Positions 24,960 through 34,671 of a stretch of DNA of 37,928 nt are shown here, piece by piece. The notes beneath the pieces were generated by a model. That model saw nothing but the letters and a program-made list of their open reading frames with translations, was not told the DNA's origin and did not search any database. Each line of letters starts with the position of its first letter. The first letter of the stretch is position 1. The translations under genes and the position numbers were made by a program. Source of the stretch: Sulfurovum sp. 16-42-52 (GTDB lineage Bacteria; Campylobacterota; Campylobacteria; Campylobacterales; Sulfurovaceae); contig NCHB01000015.1 of the NCBI GenBank assembly GCA_002281755.1, positions 1 through 37,928 of the forward strand, in the 5' to 3' direction.

Positions 24960-26018
24960 CTACTTCATGCAAGCAGAGAGATCGGTAATATTAAGGGCGC
25001 GATTGATACACGCCATGCGGGATTCCAACTCAATGAGTTCATCTTCTACACTATCGAGCAAGAGACTTTTCTGTTTCTCATCCCAAAGTAAAATATAACT
25101 CTGCCCTTCTGCTCCAAGCTCTGTTTTTATCGCGTTTAAGCTTTCCATACATTCATTTGCAGCGACAGGGTCATTTGCAGTCTGAAGGCACTCGCGTGCT
25201 TCTTTGATCGATATCAGCAAGGCAGGCAAAAGTTCTTTTTGTCTTTTATAGATATTTTGTCCCAAATAATTAATAAACTTGACTCGTTCTTCATCCGTTA
25301 TATTGTTATCACCATAAGATGTGTTATTCTCATTGATATCATACACTGCCTCATTAAATACTACCGAAAATTTCTCTGGCTGCAAAGCGTTTTGTGTTGC
25401 GATAGTATCATGAATCAAGGCAAACTCTTGCATAGGAAAATCGGGTGTATCACACCCTTCTTTAGAGGCATTGATATCAAGGGTGACACTGTTGGCTCTC
25501 TTGGTGTAATGCATATCCAACACTTTTGATTCTGACAGGAGTACAATGCCTTTATAGATACATTTTTTGATGCCGACCCCTTCCCATACATCGCAAGAAA
25601 TCCCGGCAACTTCCTCTTGTCCATTTTGTGTCAAAAAACGTGTTTGCTCTTCTGCGTTATACCCTGTCGCATTTTTACGTTCCAAAAGCTGTTCATTTTC
25701 ATAATCAACGGTAATCACTGAATCCTTTGTGTATTTCTTAAAACGCTTGACTTTTTGCTGGTGTTTCAGTGCACCTGTTGTTGATACAAGGTTCTCTTCT
25801 TCTTCGATGCGTGTATCACCCCAATCACTGAAGCGCAGCTTACCTTTACCCTTGATACTTAAATTTGTATCGGGTGTCAACACCGCTTCACTGGTGATAT
25901 CATAGGTAACCATACCTGTCTCTACCTCAAAAGGATGGGGCAGCGTTTGTGCACCAAAAGCAGAAAGACTCACTGCACACACAGCCGTAAGAACTCTAAG
26001 AAGATAACCTGAAGACAT
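24960..26018 (-). CDS. Cys-rich secreted protein, unknown function
   Basis: This 352-residue protein has a signal peptide (about 1-22, ending SAFGA). The N-terminal half is beta-rich (MVTYDITSEAVLTPDTNLSI, KGKGKLRFSDWGDTRIEEEE), resembling periplasmic lipoprotein-carrier-like or DUF4412-like domains, though I cannot confirm either. The C-terminal half is helical and Glu/Lys/Leu-rich. It has seven Cys in the mature part (SCDVW, KCIYK, GCDTP, ECLQT, ECMES, ACINR, ACMK). ATG 26018 has AAGGA 5 nt before it; the open frame further up (to 26087) overlaps the exporter gene. It lies 40 nt after the MMPL exporter and 6 nt before the radical SAM gene. Confidence 0.78.
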   Translation of the reverse strand: MSSGYLLRVLTAVCAVSLSAFGAQTLPHPFEVETGMVTYDITSEAVLTPDTNLSIKGKGKLRFSDWGDTRIEEEENLVSTTGALKHQQKVKRFKKYTKDSVITVDYENEQLLERKNATGYNAEEQTRFLTQNGQEEVAGISCDVWEGVGIKKCIYKGIVLLSESKVLDMHYTKRANSVTLDINASKEGCDTPDFPMQEFALIHDTIATQNALQPEKFSVVFNEAVYDINENNTSYGDNNITDEERVKFINYLGQNIYKRQKELLPALLISIKEARECLQTANDPVAANECMESLNAIKTELGAEGQSYILLWDEKQKSLLLDSVEDELIELESRMACINRALNITDLSACMK

Positions 26019-26058
26019 ATGTATCCTTAACGTTGTAGTATGTTTATTGCACACGATT

Positions 26059-28437
26059 TTAGCGAATCCACCCGCGTTTACTGACAAATATCATCCATGC
26101 AGGTGAGAGCAAAAGAGATGTAAAAAGCGCTAAAAGTATGATACTGCCACTAAGTAAGCCAAAATGCGCCACACTACTCTGCTCTGAAAACATCAATGCA
26201 TAAAAACCTAAAGAGAGCGCAACCCCTACAGTCACCATCGCTTGAGCGACTGTATGAAAAGTCTGTTCCATGGCTTTGATACTCTCTTGAGTTTCTTTAT
26301 AGTAGCGTTTAAATGTGTACATAAAGTGTATTGTAGTCTCTAAAGAAACGACAATAGCGATGAAGGCGACAAAAAGCGTCACCATATCCAGAGAAAGACC
26401 TAAAATGTACATCATAAACAATGTGACTAAAAAGGGTGCTCCCATCGGTATCATGGCACTAAGACCCAAACGCAATGTACCCAGAAGGAACATCATCGCT
26501 ATTGCCATACCCATAAAGACATTCATAAAACTCCAAACTGCTGCGTCCACTGCACGAGAGACTGTTGTGATCAGCAACGGCAGCATACCCGTTGTGATAC
26601 TCTCATCATCGGGAAATGTTTTCGCAGCTTGTTTTTTGATGTAACGTAGCACCTTCATCATCCCTGTAACGTCAGTTAAAGGGAGTTTAAGGGTAATACG
26701 TGTTTTCGAGAATTGACTGTCAACTACATCCTGAAGGTCATCTGATCCTGAGCTTTCAAATAAGAGCAATGCTTGTGCAACACTTTGCGCATCACCCGGA
26801 ATCACGTAGAATTTTTCCTGATTTTGATGTAAGGCTCTGTTTGTCTCTTTGATAATCGTAGCCAGTGAGACCACTTTACCGATACGCGTATCGCCGTCTA
26901 CATAGTTTTCCAAATCTTGCGTGAACAGATTTAGATTTTCCAACCTTTGAAGGTCACTCCAGCCATTTTCTTTTTTTGTATCTACGATGAGTTCTATACT
27001 CACCGATCCATGGAGTGCTGCATCGACCTCTTGGGTTGAGACACGCTCATTCGCTGAAGAAGAAAACCACGTCAGCGGATCATCTGAGATACCCAGCTTC
27101 ATCGCCGCTAGCGCTGAGACGATCATCACCAACACCGATGTGATGATAATCGTTTTATAGTACTTGACGGGAATCAAAGAAATTTTGGTAATCAGCCGAT
27201 GCCATCTATCTGCATGCAGAGGAACTTTTGGTTTGAGCGGAATGATACTCAGCAGTGCAGGCAAAAGTGTGAGCGTCAAAAACAATGTCACCAACACACC
27301 CAAAGCAGTATACATGCCAAGTTCGGCAAGTGACGCAAGATCAGAGTATGCAAATAAAGCCATGACTAAAGCGGTAATCAATACCAAGAAGACGATTGTA
27401 GATCCAGATTGTATGAGTGCACCGATGACTGCATCTTGCTTATTGCCTGTAGTATTAAATGTTTCAAAAAAAGAAGTAAGCAGATGCACAGATGCACCCA
27501 TACCTGATACCACAATGACAAATGGTACGATTTGCATAAGATCTACAAGACAAACACCCATCCAAGCCATCGTACCGACTGTGGCAAATACCGAAAGTAT
27601 GCTGACCACTAAAACAATGACGACCGCACTCACTCGCCTCAGAAGTACAAATAATGCCAAGAGGCTTACAGCCAAGAACAGACACATAGACCCTAACATC
27701 TCTATGTGCATCTGCGATGTAAATGCTTCAGTCAGTAAAGGTGAACCCGCGATATAGATCTCTAACCCTTCTTGCTTATACTTGCCTACTATCTGCTTAA
27801 GCGCTTCAATGAATGCTGCGTTTTGCGCATCACTTAAAAATGTTTTACTGCTTTTTGTTTGATTGTGTTCTAAAGATGGGTGCTCTGAAGTATTGGCTTC
27901 ACTTGCTTGCGAAAAAGCATCCGTCTCAAGTAAGATGGCTGTCATCTTTCCATCAGCACTTAAAAAGAGGTCTTTATAAAAATGCGATTCCATCGCCCTT
28001 TTTTTGATGACTTCTATCTGCTGTTGTGTCTGAGGAAAATGTGCCAGCAGATTCTCGGTCAAAAGCTTTTCACCCTCACCTCTGGTGTATCGTGCATTGT
28101 ATAAAGAGTTGATTTCAGCTAGATACGGTAAATTGCTCTCTAAATCTTCATGCATATCGCGCAGCATCTTGAGAAAATCCAGTGTAAAAATGGTATCGCT
28201 TTTAAGCCCTATGATAATCCGCTCATCACGTCCGAACTCTTCTGCGAATGTTTGGTATTGCTCCATCAGAGGACTGTTGTCGTACACCAAAATTCCGCTA
28301 CCGGAGGTTATCTTGAGTTGTGGCAGTTGGGAGAGGGGAAAAGCCAAAAGCAATAGCGTCACAACAATCACCCCTATGGGATTTTTTGTGATAAATCTTC
28401 CTGCTTTTTGCATCATCATTTCTAGTCGTTGGCGCAT
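26059..28437 (-). CDS. MMPL/RND-superfamily exporter
   Basis: This 792-residue inner membrane protein has the two-fold RND layout: TM1, a periplasmic loop (about 40-220), a TM2-6 bundle, TM7, a second loop (about 455-620), and TM8-12. It resembles the predicted RND exporters of COG1033 and hopanoid or lipid exporters, which are driven by the proton gradient. It is shorter than the drug-efflux RND proteins and has no adaptor beside it. The frame is open from ATG 28458, but AAGGAAGG stands just before ATG 28437, so I start there. A Cys-rich secreted protein and a radical SAM enzyme follow. Cargo unknown; a lipid or modified compound is an inference. Confidence 0.82.
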   Translation of the reverse strand: MRQRLEMMMQKAGRFITKNPIGVIVVTLLLLAFPLSQLPQLKITSGSGILVYDNSPLMEQYQTFAEEFGRDERIIIGLKSDTIFTLDFLKMLRDMHEDLESNLPYLAEINSLYNARYTRGEGEKLLTENLLAHFPQTQQQIEVIKKRAMESHFYKDLFLSADGKMTAILLETDAFSQASEANTSEHPSLEHNQTKSSKTFLSDAQNAAFIEALKQIVGKYKQEGLEIYIAGSPLLTEAFTSQMHIEMLGSMCLFLAVSLLALFVLLRRVSAVVIVLVVSILSVFATVGTMAWMGVCLVDLMQIVPFVIVVSGMGASVHLLTSFFETFNTTGNKQDAVIGALIQSGSTIVFLVLITALVMALFAYSDLASLAELGMYTALGVLVTLFLTLTLLPALLSIIPLKPKVPLHADRWHRLITKISLIPVKYYKTIIITSVLVMIVSALAAMKLGISDDPLTWFSSSANERVSTQEVDAALHGSVSIELIVDTKKENGWSDLQRLENLNLFTQDLENYVDGDTRIGKVVSLATIIKETNRALHQNQEKFYVIPGDAQSVAQALLLFESSGSDDLQDVVDSQFSKTRITLKLPLTDVTGMMKVLRYIKKQAAKTFPDDESITTGMLPLLITTVSRAVDAAVWSFMNVFMGMAIAMMFLLGTLRLGLSAMIPMGAPFLVTLFMMYILGLSLDMVTLFVAFIAIVVSLETTIHFMYTFKRYYKETQESIKAMEQTFHTVAQAMVTVGVALSLGFYALMFSEQSSVAHFGLLSGSIILLALFTSLLLSPAWMIFVSKRGWIR

Positions 28438-28471
28438 ACCCTTCCTTGTGCTGTGCATTAAAGGTATGATT

Positions 28472-28489
28472 TTAGCGTAAATTCGCTAA
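28472..28489. repeat. Inverted repeat between the MFS and exporter genes
   Basis: TTAGCG, TAAATT, CGCTAA is a perfect 6-bp inverted repeat 20 nt past the MFS stop. No T-run follows. It may be a weak terminator for the efflux operon or an operator for the exporter, and decides little. Confidence 0.3.
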
Positions 28490-28509
28490 CTCTATACTGC
28501 CACCATGTA

Positions 28510-29661
28510 TCAAGACAACTTTTTGAGAAACACAAAGAGTACAGACAAACTCAGCGTACCCCAAAACGAAAACTGCAATGTGATGTGCATACCAAAGTAT
28601 TCCCATAAAAGACCGCTGATATATGCACCTAATGCACCAAAGAGTGCGACACCTGCATAAAATATGCCATAGACAGAACCTTTATTGTCTGCTTTTTGTG
28701 AAATGTATGCGCGGTTGGCATTGAGTGAAGCAACGGTAAAAAGTCCAAAGAAGATATAGGCTATCCACGTATATACAGGACTTTGCAGATAGAGAAATCC
28801 CTGTGAAACTGCCCCGCAGACATAGGCAAATGCCAAAATCTGCTTCACGCCAAATTTGTCTATGAGTATTCCGAAAAAATAACTACTCACTGTCTGCACG
28901 CCTGCAGATAAAACAAAAAGCAAAGGAATGACTGTTGTGGCTATCCCTACACTTTTGGCCTGTACAGTAAAAAAAGCTGTACTAAAAGCAAAAAGTAAAA
29001 ATACAAAATAAAAGAAGAGTGATGTGATGGTTTTTTTATCGTTTGGGGTCAATGAAAATGATTGTGTACTCTCCATCTTTTGCCTAGATGTATCCTGCAC
29101 AAAAAATATAAGAATGATAAGTCCCACTACACCAGGCAGGATAGTCGCATAAAAAATATTTCGTATCACAGTTTCATTCTGTCCAAAGAACCATAAGAGT
29201 CCAAAAAGGATCAACGCACCACTCAGTTCCCCGGCGATATCCATCATCTTATGAAAGCCGAAGGTTTTTCCTGAAGCATTCTCTTTACTGTACAAAGAGA
29301 TCATCATATCTTTAGGTGCAGAACGTAATCCTTTCCCCAACCTCTCAAGCGCCTGCAGTCCGGCAATACTTTGATATCCGTGTGTCAACCCTATCAAAGG
29401 CTTACTGAGAGCCGAAAGTGCATATCCTCCGACTACAAGAGGCTTTACGATGCCATACCTATCAGAGATATAACCCGAAAACAAACGCAAGGCATAAGAG
29501 ACAAAAGTAGATATCGCAACGATAATACCCAGTTTGTCCATTCCCTCATGCAAAATCAACACCACAAAAATAGGCAAAATAGGACTAATCATTGCAGATG
29601 CCATGTCGGTGAAGAAACTCACCCAGCCTAACATGACTACATTTTTATTGATGCTTTTCAC
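28510..29661 (-). CDS. MFS transporter, drug-efflux type
   Basis: This 383-residue protein has twelve predicted membrane helices. Between TM2 and TM3 it has the major facilitator signature GYISDRYGIVKPL (about 62-74). Loop segment LERLGKGLRSAPKDMMI (about 110-126) is typical of a subgroup of bacterial MFS exporters. It starts 10 nt after the RND permease stop and is therefore most likely the last gene of the tetR-controlled operon. A secondary exporter after a tripartite pump suggests they share an inducer. Substrate unknown. Confidence 0.84.
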   Translation of the reverse strand: MKSINKNVVMLGWVSFFTDMASAMISPILPIFVVLILHEGMDKLGIIVAISTFVSYALRLFSGYISDRYGIVKPLVVGGYALSALSKPLIGLTHGYQSIAGLQALERLGKGLRSAPKDMMISLYSKENASGKTFGFHKMMDIAGELSGALILFGLLWFFGQNETVIRNIFYATILPGVVGLIILIFFVQDTSRQKMESTQSFSLTPNDKKTITSLFFYFVFLLFAFSTAFFTVQAKSVGIATTVIPLLFVLSAGVQTVSSYFFGILIDKFGVKQILAFAYVCGAVSQGFLYLQSPVYTWIAYIFFGLFTVASLNANRAYISQKADNKGSVYGIFYAGVALFGALGAYISGLLWEYFGMHITLQFSFWGTLSLSVLFVFLKKLS

Positions 29662-29671
29662 GACAAACTAT

Positions 29672-32600
29672 CTACTCTGCCTTTCCATTCTCATAATACT
29701 TTCTTAGCCATCTGTCAGCCGGGTTAATGAGTCTGTACATTACAGGCACCACAAGCAAAGTCAATACCATTGAGCTTAAAAGTCCTCCGATGATGGAGAC
29801 TGCCATAGGTGAATTGGTCTCAGAGCCCAGTCCTGTTGCAAATGCAAGTGGCAGCATGGCAAATATCATCGCGATGGTCGTCATCAAAATTGGTCTGAGT
29901 CTTTTTTCTCCTGCTTCGATGAGTGCTTCATCGGCACTTTTGCCCTCACTCATGGCTGCATTGGCAAAATCGACCAGCAAAACGGCATTTTTACCTACCA
30001 TACCCATCAGAAGCATAAAACCAATCATAACAAAAAGACTGAACTGTTGTCCGCTCATAAACAAAGCCAGCATCACCCCGATAATACTCAAAGGTAGCGC
30101 CATCATGATGATAATAGGCTGTATCAAAGACTCATACAAAATCGCCAAGATGATAAACATCAAGATCACTGAAAGCCCCAGTGCAGCCCCAAAAGCCTGA
30201 CCTGTTTTGACCATCTCTTCTGCAAATCCCGTAAATCGGTAGGTCACACTCGGTGGCAAAAGAGAATCTATGGACTCTTTGGTGTAGCCAACAGCCCCAC
30301 CCAAATCAAGCCCAAACAAATCAGCATAGACAATCACCTGTCTTTGTCTATCAAAGTGGTTAATCGCAGCCAGTGCCGAACTCTTTGAAAATGAAACCAA
30401 ACCATCCAGATAGACCAGCTCTCCTGAGGCTGTACGAAGCTGAATTTTCTTGATATCTTCGATGGAAACTCTATTGGCATCATTGAATCTAAGCGTAATA
30501 TTGTACTGCTTGCCGTTTTCTTCAAAATAAGATATCTCCAAATCACTTGAAAATGCAATGGCTATCGCAGAGGCGATTTGTGAAGCGCTGATGCCCAGTT
30601 TATTGGCATTGGCTCTTAAAATATTGATATCGATTTGTGGTTTTCCGTCATCGAGGTTTGTATCGACATCCACAAAGCCTTTTTTCTTTTTTAAATGATC
30701 GGTCAATTTTTGTGTCGCCACTTTTAAGTCCTCAAAAGAATCAGACTTTAAGACGATCTGATAGGGAACAGAGACACCCGTACCTTTGATATTGGGTATA
30801 GCCGCAGCCGTGATAAACAAGTCCTTTTTAAAGGGCTCCAACTCATGTCTAAAATTTTGAACGATTTGTTCTTGCTTGAGTGAACGGTCTTTTCTATCTG
30901 AAAGCTTGACGTAGATCACAGCTTTATGTTTTTCACCTGCTGCATTAGAGCCGATACTCAAGGTAGTGTAAAGTACATCTTTGTTTTTACGCACCACATC
31001 TTCAACTGCTTTGGATTTTCTGATCATCTCCTCCAAAGAGACACTCGGATTGGCTTTGAGAGCTATCTCAAACTCGGCTTTATCTTCTTTGGGGATAAAA
31101 TCCATACCGATTTTAGGAAAAAGACTCAGTGAAGCAAAGAAACCAATCAGCACCATCAGCAAGGTCAGTTTTTTATACTTCAGTACCCACTTTAACGCAT
31201 TCTCATACACCTTTTCCATACGCTTAAAGATGGGTTCTGTGATGGTATAAAACCTGCTCTCTTTTTTATGTAACACCCTTGCACTCAAACTCGGTATAAA
31301 ACTCAGTGCCACAGAGTAAGAGATGATAACCGCAAACCCGACCGTCATCGCAAAACTTTCAAAAAACTTGCCTACGATACCGCTCATAAAGGAGACAGGG
31401 ATAAACACCGCCAAAAGCATCGCAGAGATAGCCAAAATGGTAAATGCCATCTCTTTTGTCCCTGCCACGGCTGCTTCAAATTTTCCCATCCCCTCTTCTA
31501 GCTTTTTGTAGATGTTTTCAATGACAACGATGGCATCATCTATAATAATCCCAATCGCCAAGGTAAGTCCGATCAGCGTCATTTTATTGAGCTCAAAGCC
31601 CATATAGTCCATCAGCGCAAAGGTTCCGAAGATGGAAGCTGGTATGGACAGAGCTGAGACAAAAGTAATGGTCAGGTTTCTTAAAAATACAAAGATAATC
31701 AACACAGCCAAAATCGAACCGTAAATAAGGTCAAACTTCACATGCTCCAAAGAGGCGATAATAAAAGGAGAGGTGTCATTTAGACTCATGACCCCGTATT
31801 TATCTCCAGCCATAGTCTCAAGTTCAGGCAGCACCTCTTTTACTTTTTTGACGATATCAATCGTGTTGGTACCGGAAATTTTTTGCACTTCAAGCATCAC
31901 ACCCTCTACGCCGTTGTAAGAGGCGTAACTTTTAGAATCACTGAGGGAGTCTTCCACTTTTGCGATATCTTTGAGCCTGATTTCATCTTTTATTCTGATG
32001 TTTTCCAACTCTTCTATACTCAAGGCATCTGATTTGGTTTTAAGGGTAAACTCTTTAGTGGAAGAGATGAGTTTTCCGCCTCCTATTTTTGAGTTTTCAT
32101 TGGCAACGATTTGGTTGAGTTCGCTCACTGTGATACCAAATTTATTGAGCAGATTTGGATCAGGGTAGATCTTGATCTCTCTGTCTTTGTATCCGATGAT
32201 GTTAATCGCCCCGACACCGTTTATTTTTTGTAGTTTGGGCTTGGCTTTTTCATCGGCAAAAAGCATAAGATTTTGAATCGTGTCATTTTTTGCGGTTAAA
32301 AACACATTGATGACTGATGCCCCGCCGATATCTAGCTTGCTGACCAAAGGTGTTTTGACATCTTTTGACAAGACAACGGCTGAGACTTTGTCACGGACAT
32401 CGTTGGTCGCTTCATCGATGTTTCGTTCCAAAAAGAACTTCACCATAATGACACTCACGCCTTCAGAACTCGTTGAAGTAACCGAATCCACGCCACCTAT
32501 GCGGGAAATCGCCTCTTCAATCTTATCTGTAACCTCTGACTCCACTGTTGAAGCCTCTGCCCCAGGATAGACTGTCTGAACCGTGACAATAGGAAAATCG

Positions 32601-32713
32601 ACATTGGGAAAAAGTGCTGAAGGCATAGACTTGAAACTCATTAGTCCAAAGATTACCAACGTCACCACATACATTAAGGTCGTAATGGGTCTGTTTATCG
32701 CTAATTTATACAT
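29672..32713 (-). CDS. RND efflux permease (HefC/AcrB-like)
   Basis: This 1013-residue proton-driven inner-membrane pump is of the HAE1 type. The N-terminus is typical (INRPITTLMYVVTLVIFG), followed by periplasmic porter and docking domains (about 30-330). TM4 has the proton-relay pair D392-D393 in GIIIDDAIVVIENI. The second periplasmic loop (about 540-850) and TM8-12 follow. In Helicobacter pylori the matching gene is hefC, and the order TolC-adaptor-RND is the same. It lies 6 nt after the adaptor gene. Likely substrates are detergents, bile-like amphiphiles, dyes or antibiotics, by family only. Confidence 0.93.
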   Translation of the reverse strand: MYKLAINRPITTLMYVVTLVIFGLMSFKSMPSALFPNVDFPIVTVQTVYPGAEASTVESEVTDKIEEAISRIGGVDSVTSTSSEGVSVIMVKFFLERNIDEATNDVRDKVSAVVLSKDVKTPLVSKLDIGGASVINVFLTAKNDTIQNLMLFADEKAKPKLQKINGVGAINIIGYKDREIKIYPDPNLLNKFGITVSELNQIVANENSKIGGGKLISSTKEFTLKTKSDALSIEELENIRIKDEIRLKDIAKVEDSLSDSKSYASYNGVEGVMLEVQKISGTNTIDIVKKVKEVLPELETMAGDKYGVMSLNDTSPFIIASLEHVKFDLIYGSILAVLIIFVFLRNLTITFVSALSIPASIFGTFALMDYMGFELNKMTLIGLTLAIGIIIDDAIVVIENIYKKLEEGMGKFEAAVAGTKEMAFTILAISAMLLAVFIPVSFMSGIVGKFFESFAMTVGFAVIISYSVALSFIPSLSARVLHKKESRFYTITEPIFKRMEKVYENALKWVLKYKKLTLLMVLIGFFASLSLFPKIGMDFIPKEDKAEFEIALKANPSVSLEEMIRKSKAVEDVVRKNKDVLYTTLSIGSNAAGEKHKAVIYVKLSDRKDRSLKQEQIVQNFRHELEPFKKDLFITAAAIPNIKGTGVSVPYQIVLKSDSFEDLKVATQKLTDHLKKKKGFVDVDTNLDDGKPQIDINILRANANKLGISASQIASAIAIAFSSDLEISYFEENGKQYNITLRFNDANRVSIEDIKKIQLRTASGELVYLDGLVSFSKSSALAAINHFDRQRQVIVYADLFGLDLGGAVGYTKESIDSLLPPSVTYRFTGFAEEMVKTGQAFGAALGLSVILMFIILAILYESLIQPIIIMMALPLSIIGVMLALFMSGQQFSLFVMIGFMLLMGMVGKNAVLLVDFANAAMSEGKSADEALIEAGEKRLRPILMTTIAMIFAMLPLAFATGLGSETNSPMAVSIIGGLLSSMVLTLLVVPVMYRLINPADRWLRKYYENGKAE

Positions 32714-32719
32714 CTAAAC

Positions 32720-33427
32720 CTACTTCATTTGTGTGGTAATCAACCCATCACCAAAGAGTCCCACAGGTAAATCTTTGGCATGGACTTCCGCTTGCATCTT
32801 TCTGTTATTGGCATCAGCAGACGGATAGACTTTGAGGATTTTACCTTCATACTGCCTGCTGTCACCATCGAGTTTATAGCTAAAGGTATCGCCCACTTTG
32901 ATCTCTTTCCAGTACTTCTGATCAAAAGAGAGTACCAGTTTTCGTGCATGCAGACTTTGAAGCTTCAATACGGTTCTGAGTAATGCACCGCTCACCGTGT
33001 CACCTACTTCAAGTTCTTTCCAAAAGATAATGCCCTCAAACGGCGCTTTTAAAATCGTTTTATCAAAAAGTGCCTGCTGCAAAATCACTTGGTCTTTGGC
33101 ACTTTCATATTTGTTGGCATACTGATCCAAGCTTTCCTGATCCACAAGATGTTTGACTTTGAGTTGGCGTTCAAAATCTTTTTTGGCATATTTGAATTGC
33201 GTTTTAGCCAGCTGTAAACTGGCATTAATGTCATCACTTTCCAACGTAGCCAAAATCTCATTTTCTTTCACCACACTTCCGATGTCAATATTGACATTAC
33301 CGACGATACCACTGGCATTAAATGCCAATTGTGCACTCTTTTGTGCCTCAACGGTAAAAGTAGCATACACCTCACCCGCTTGTAAACCCAGAACCAAACC
33401 TACTACACCCCAGATTATTTTTTTCAT
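32720..33427 (-). CDS. Periplasmic adaptor (membrane fusion protein) of RND pump, HefB-like
   Basis: This 235-residue protein has an N-terminal signal peptide (about 1-16), a lipoyl half-motif (VNIDIGSVVKENEILATLES), a short alpha-hairpin with coiled-coil pattern (about 70-110), the second lipoyl half (DKTILKAPFEGIIFWKELEVGDTVSG) and a beta-barrel. It is much shorter than AcrA (397), lacking a long hairpin and part of the proximal domain. H. pylori HefB is equally short. It overlaps the TolC gene by 4 nt and links TolC to the RND permease. Confidence 0.9.
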   Translation of the reverse strand: MKKIIWGVVGLVLGLQAGEVYATFTVEAQKSAQLAFNASGIVGNVNIDIGSVVKENEILATLESDDINASLQLAKTQFKYAKKDFERQLKVKHLVDQESLDQYANKYESAKDQVILQQALFDKTILKAPFEGIIFWKELEVGDTVSGALLRTVLKLQSLHARKLVLSFDQKYWKEIKVGDTFSYKLDGDSRQYEGKILKVYPSADANNRKMQAEVHAKDLPVGLFGDGLITTQMK

Positions 33428-34671
33428 CGTATAAACTCCTTCGGGCTTTTGCCTGCATAATAATAATAAATTGACTTATTGATCTCGTAGGTATAAAGCG
33501 TCTCTTTATACCGTGCCTGTGCCAGTGTTTTTTGTGCCAGTGCATCCAAAAACGCGATGTTATCGGCTAGCCCCACTTCAAACTTCTGCTTCAACACACT
33601 ATATGTACTGTTGGCAGCCTGAAGTTCACTCTGTGCACTTTTGAGCTGTGTACGGGTTGTCTCTAAACTCTTTTGGGAAAGCGAAAAATTCATTCTTTGC
33701 TCTTTTTTAGCATAGTCAATCTCTGAGAGAAGTGACAACTTCTGATAACGAACCGCTTCACTCTCCTGTGAAATTTTACCCGCATCAAAGAGTCTCATCC
33801 CCACCGAAAGTGTCAACTCATTTTGATGATCAATCAAGATGGAATCACCGCCAAAACCTGCTGTGTTGACTGTATCGTCAAACTTTGACTGATGATAAGT
33901 GTCTGATAAATCAACATGCGGCCCATAACCAGCTTTGATGGCTTTGGAAGCTTCACCCACGGCGCCTGCTTTGGCTTCAAGTGCCCTGATGGTCTCCAAG
34001 GTTTCAAACCGGACATTCTTAGGCTCAGCAAAAGTGTTTTTTTGTAAACTGTTTACCGGTAAACCCGTAAGGAGTTTGAGATTTTGTTCACTGGTCTCAA
34101 GTGCCAACTTCGTCTTTGCCATCGTAAAATCATTGGCATCATAGACTGCCTGAAGTTTATACACCTCTTCCTGGGTCGAGAGTCCTGCAACTTGAAACTT
34201 TTCTACCCGTTCTATCTGTGCTTTAAGTTCACTTGAACGCTCCTGCAGTGCTGCAAGTACGGCTTTTTGCGTTTGTATGGTGTAGTAGTGGCGCACGATT
34301 TCAAGCGCGATGCTTTTTTCAAACGCACTTTTTTCAAACAAAGCCGCCGTGTACTCAAACTGCTTTTCGCCCAAAAGCGCACTTTTCCTGCCTCCATCAT
34401 AGAGATTGAGGTTTGCTGTAGCAAAACCTGTAAGTGTTTGACCTGGTGAGACGATGTTGGTAGGTGTAGCCTGCGTGCCGTTTGCCCCCACATCTACCGT
34501 TGGCCAGTACGCACTTTGTGCCGCACCGACACCCTCTTTTGCCGCCTTAATGGAAATGGCTTTGGCTTCAATCCGCCCATTTTTGCTGTTGGCATTTTCT
34601 ATCAAGGTTTTAAGCCCGTAACTCTGCGAAAATGCAAACAATGGCAGTAACACACCCCATAGTATCTTCAT
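33424..34671 (-). CDS. TolC-family outer membrane efflux protein, HefA-like
   Basis: This 415-residue protein has a signal peptide (about 1-17). It also has two OEP repeats of long heptad helices with short strands, the TolC architecture (GVGAAQSAYWPTVDVGANGT; ANLNLYDGGRKS; LSVGMRLFDAGKIS). It forms a trimeric channel through the outer membrane and periplasm. It comes directly after the tetR stop with no gap, and overlaps the adaptor gene by 4 nt. The order tetR-tolC-adaptor-RND differs from cmeR-cmeABC of Campylobacter jejuni and agrees with hefABC. Confidence 0.92.
   Translation of the reverse strand: MKILWGVLLPLFAFSQSYGLKTLIENANSKNGRIEAKAISIKAAKEGVGAAQSAYWPTVDVGANGTQATPTNIVSPGQTLTGFATANLNLYDGGRKSALLGEKQFEYTAALFEKSAFEKSIALEIVRHYYTIQTQKAVLAALQERSSELKAQIERVEKFQVAGLSTQEEVYKLQAVYDANDFTMAKTKLALETSEQNLKLLTGLPVNSLQKNTFAEPKNVRFETLETIRALEAKAGAVGEASKAIKAGYGPHVDLSDTYHQSKFDDTVNTAGFGGDSILIDHQNELTLSVGMRLFDAGKISQESEAVRYQKLSLLSEIDYAKKEQRMNFSLSQKSLETTRTQLKSAQSELQAANSTYSVLKQKFEVGLADNIAFLDALAQKTLAQARYKETLYTYEINKSIYYYYAGKSPKEFIR

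Noticed and set aside
26019-26087. Longer start for the Cys-rich secreted protein
   Set aside because: The extension overlaps the exporter gene and would bury the signal peptide; AAGGA before 26018 supports the shorter form.
27164-27757. Long forward open frame (197 codons) opposite the MMPL exporter
   Set aside because: It is antisense to a strongly supported gene, has no RBS or domain, and its Thr/Met/Ile-rich composition is that of a mirror frame of membrane-protein codons.
29727-30200. Forward open frame (157 codons) opposite the RND permease
   Set aside because: It is a shadow of conserved membrane helices on the other strand, with no independent evidence.
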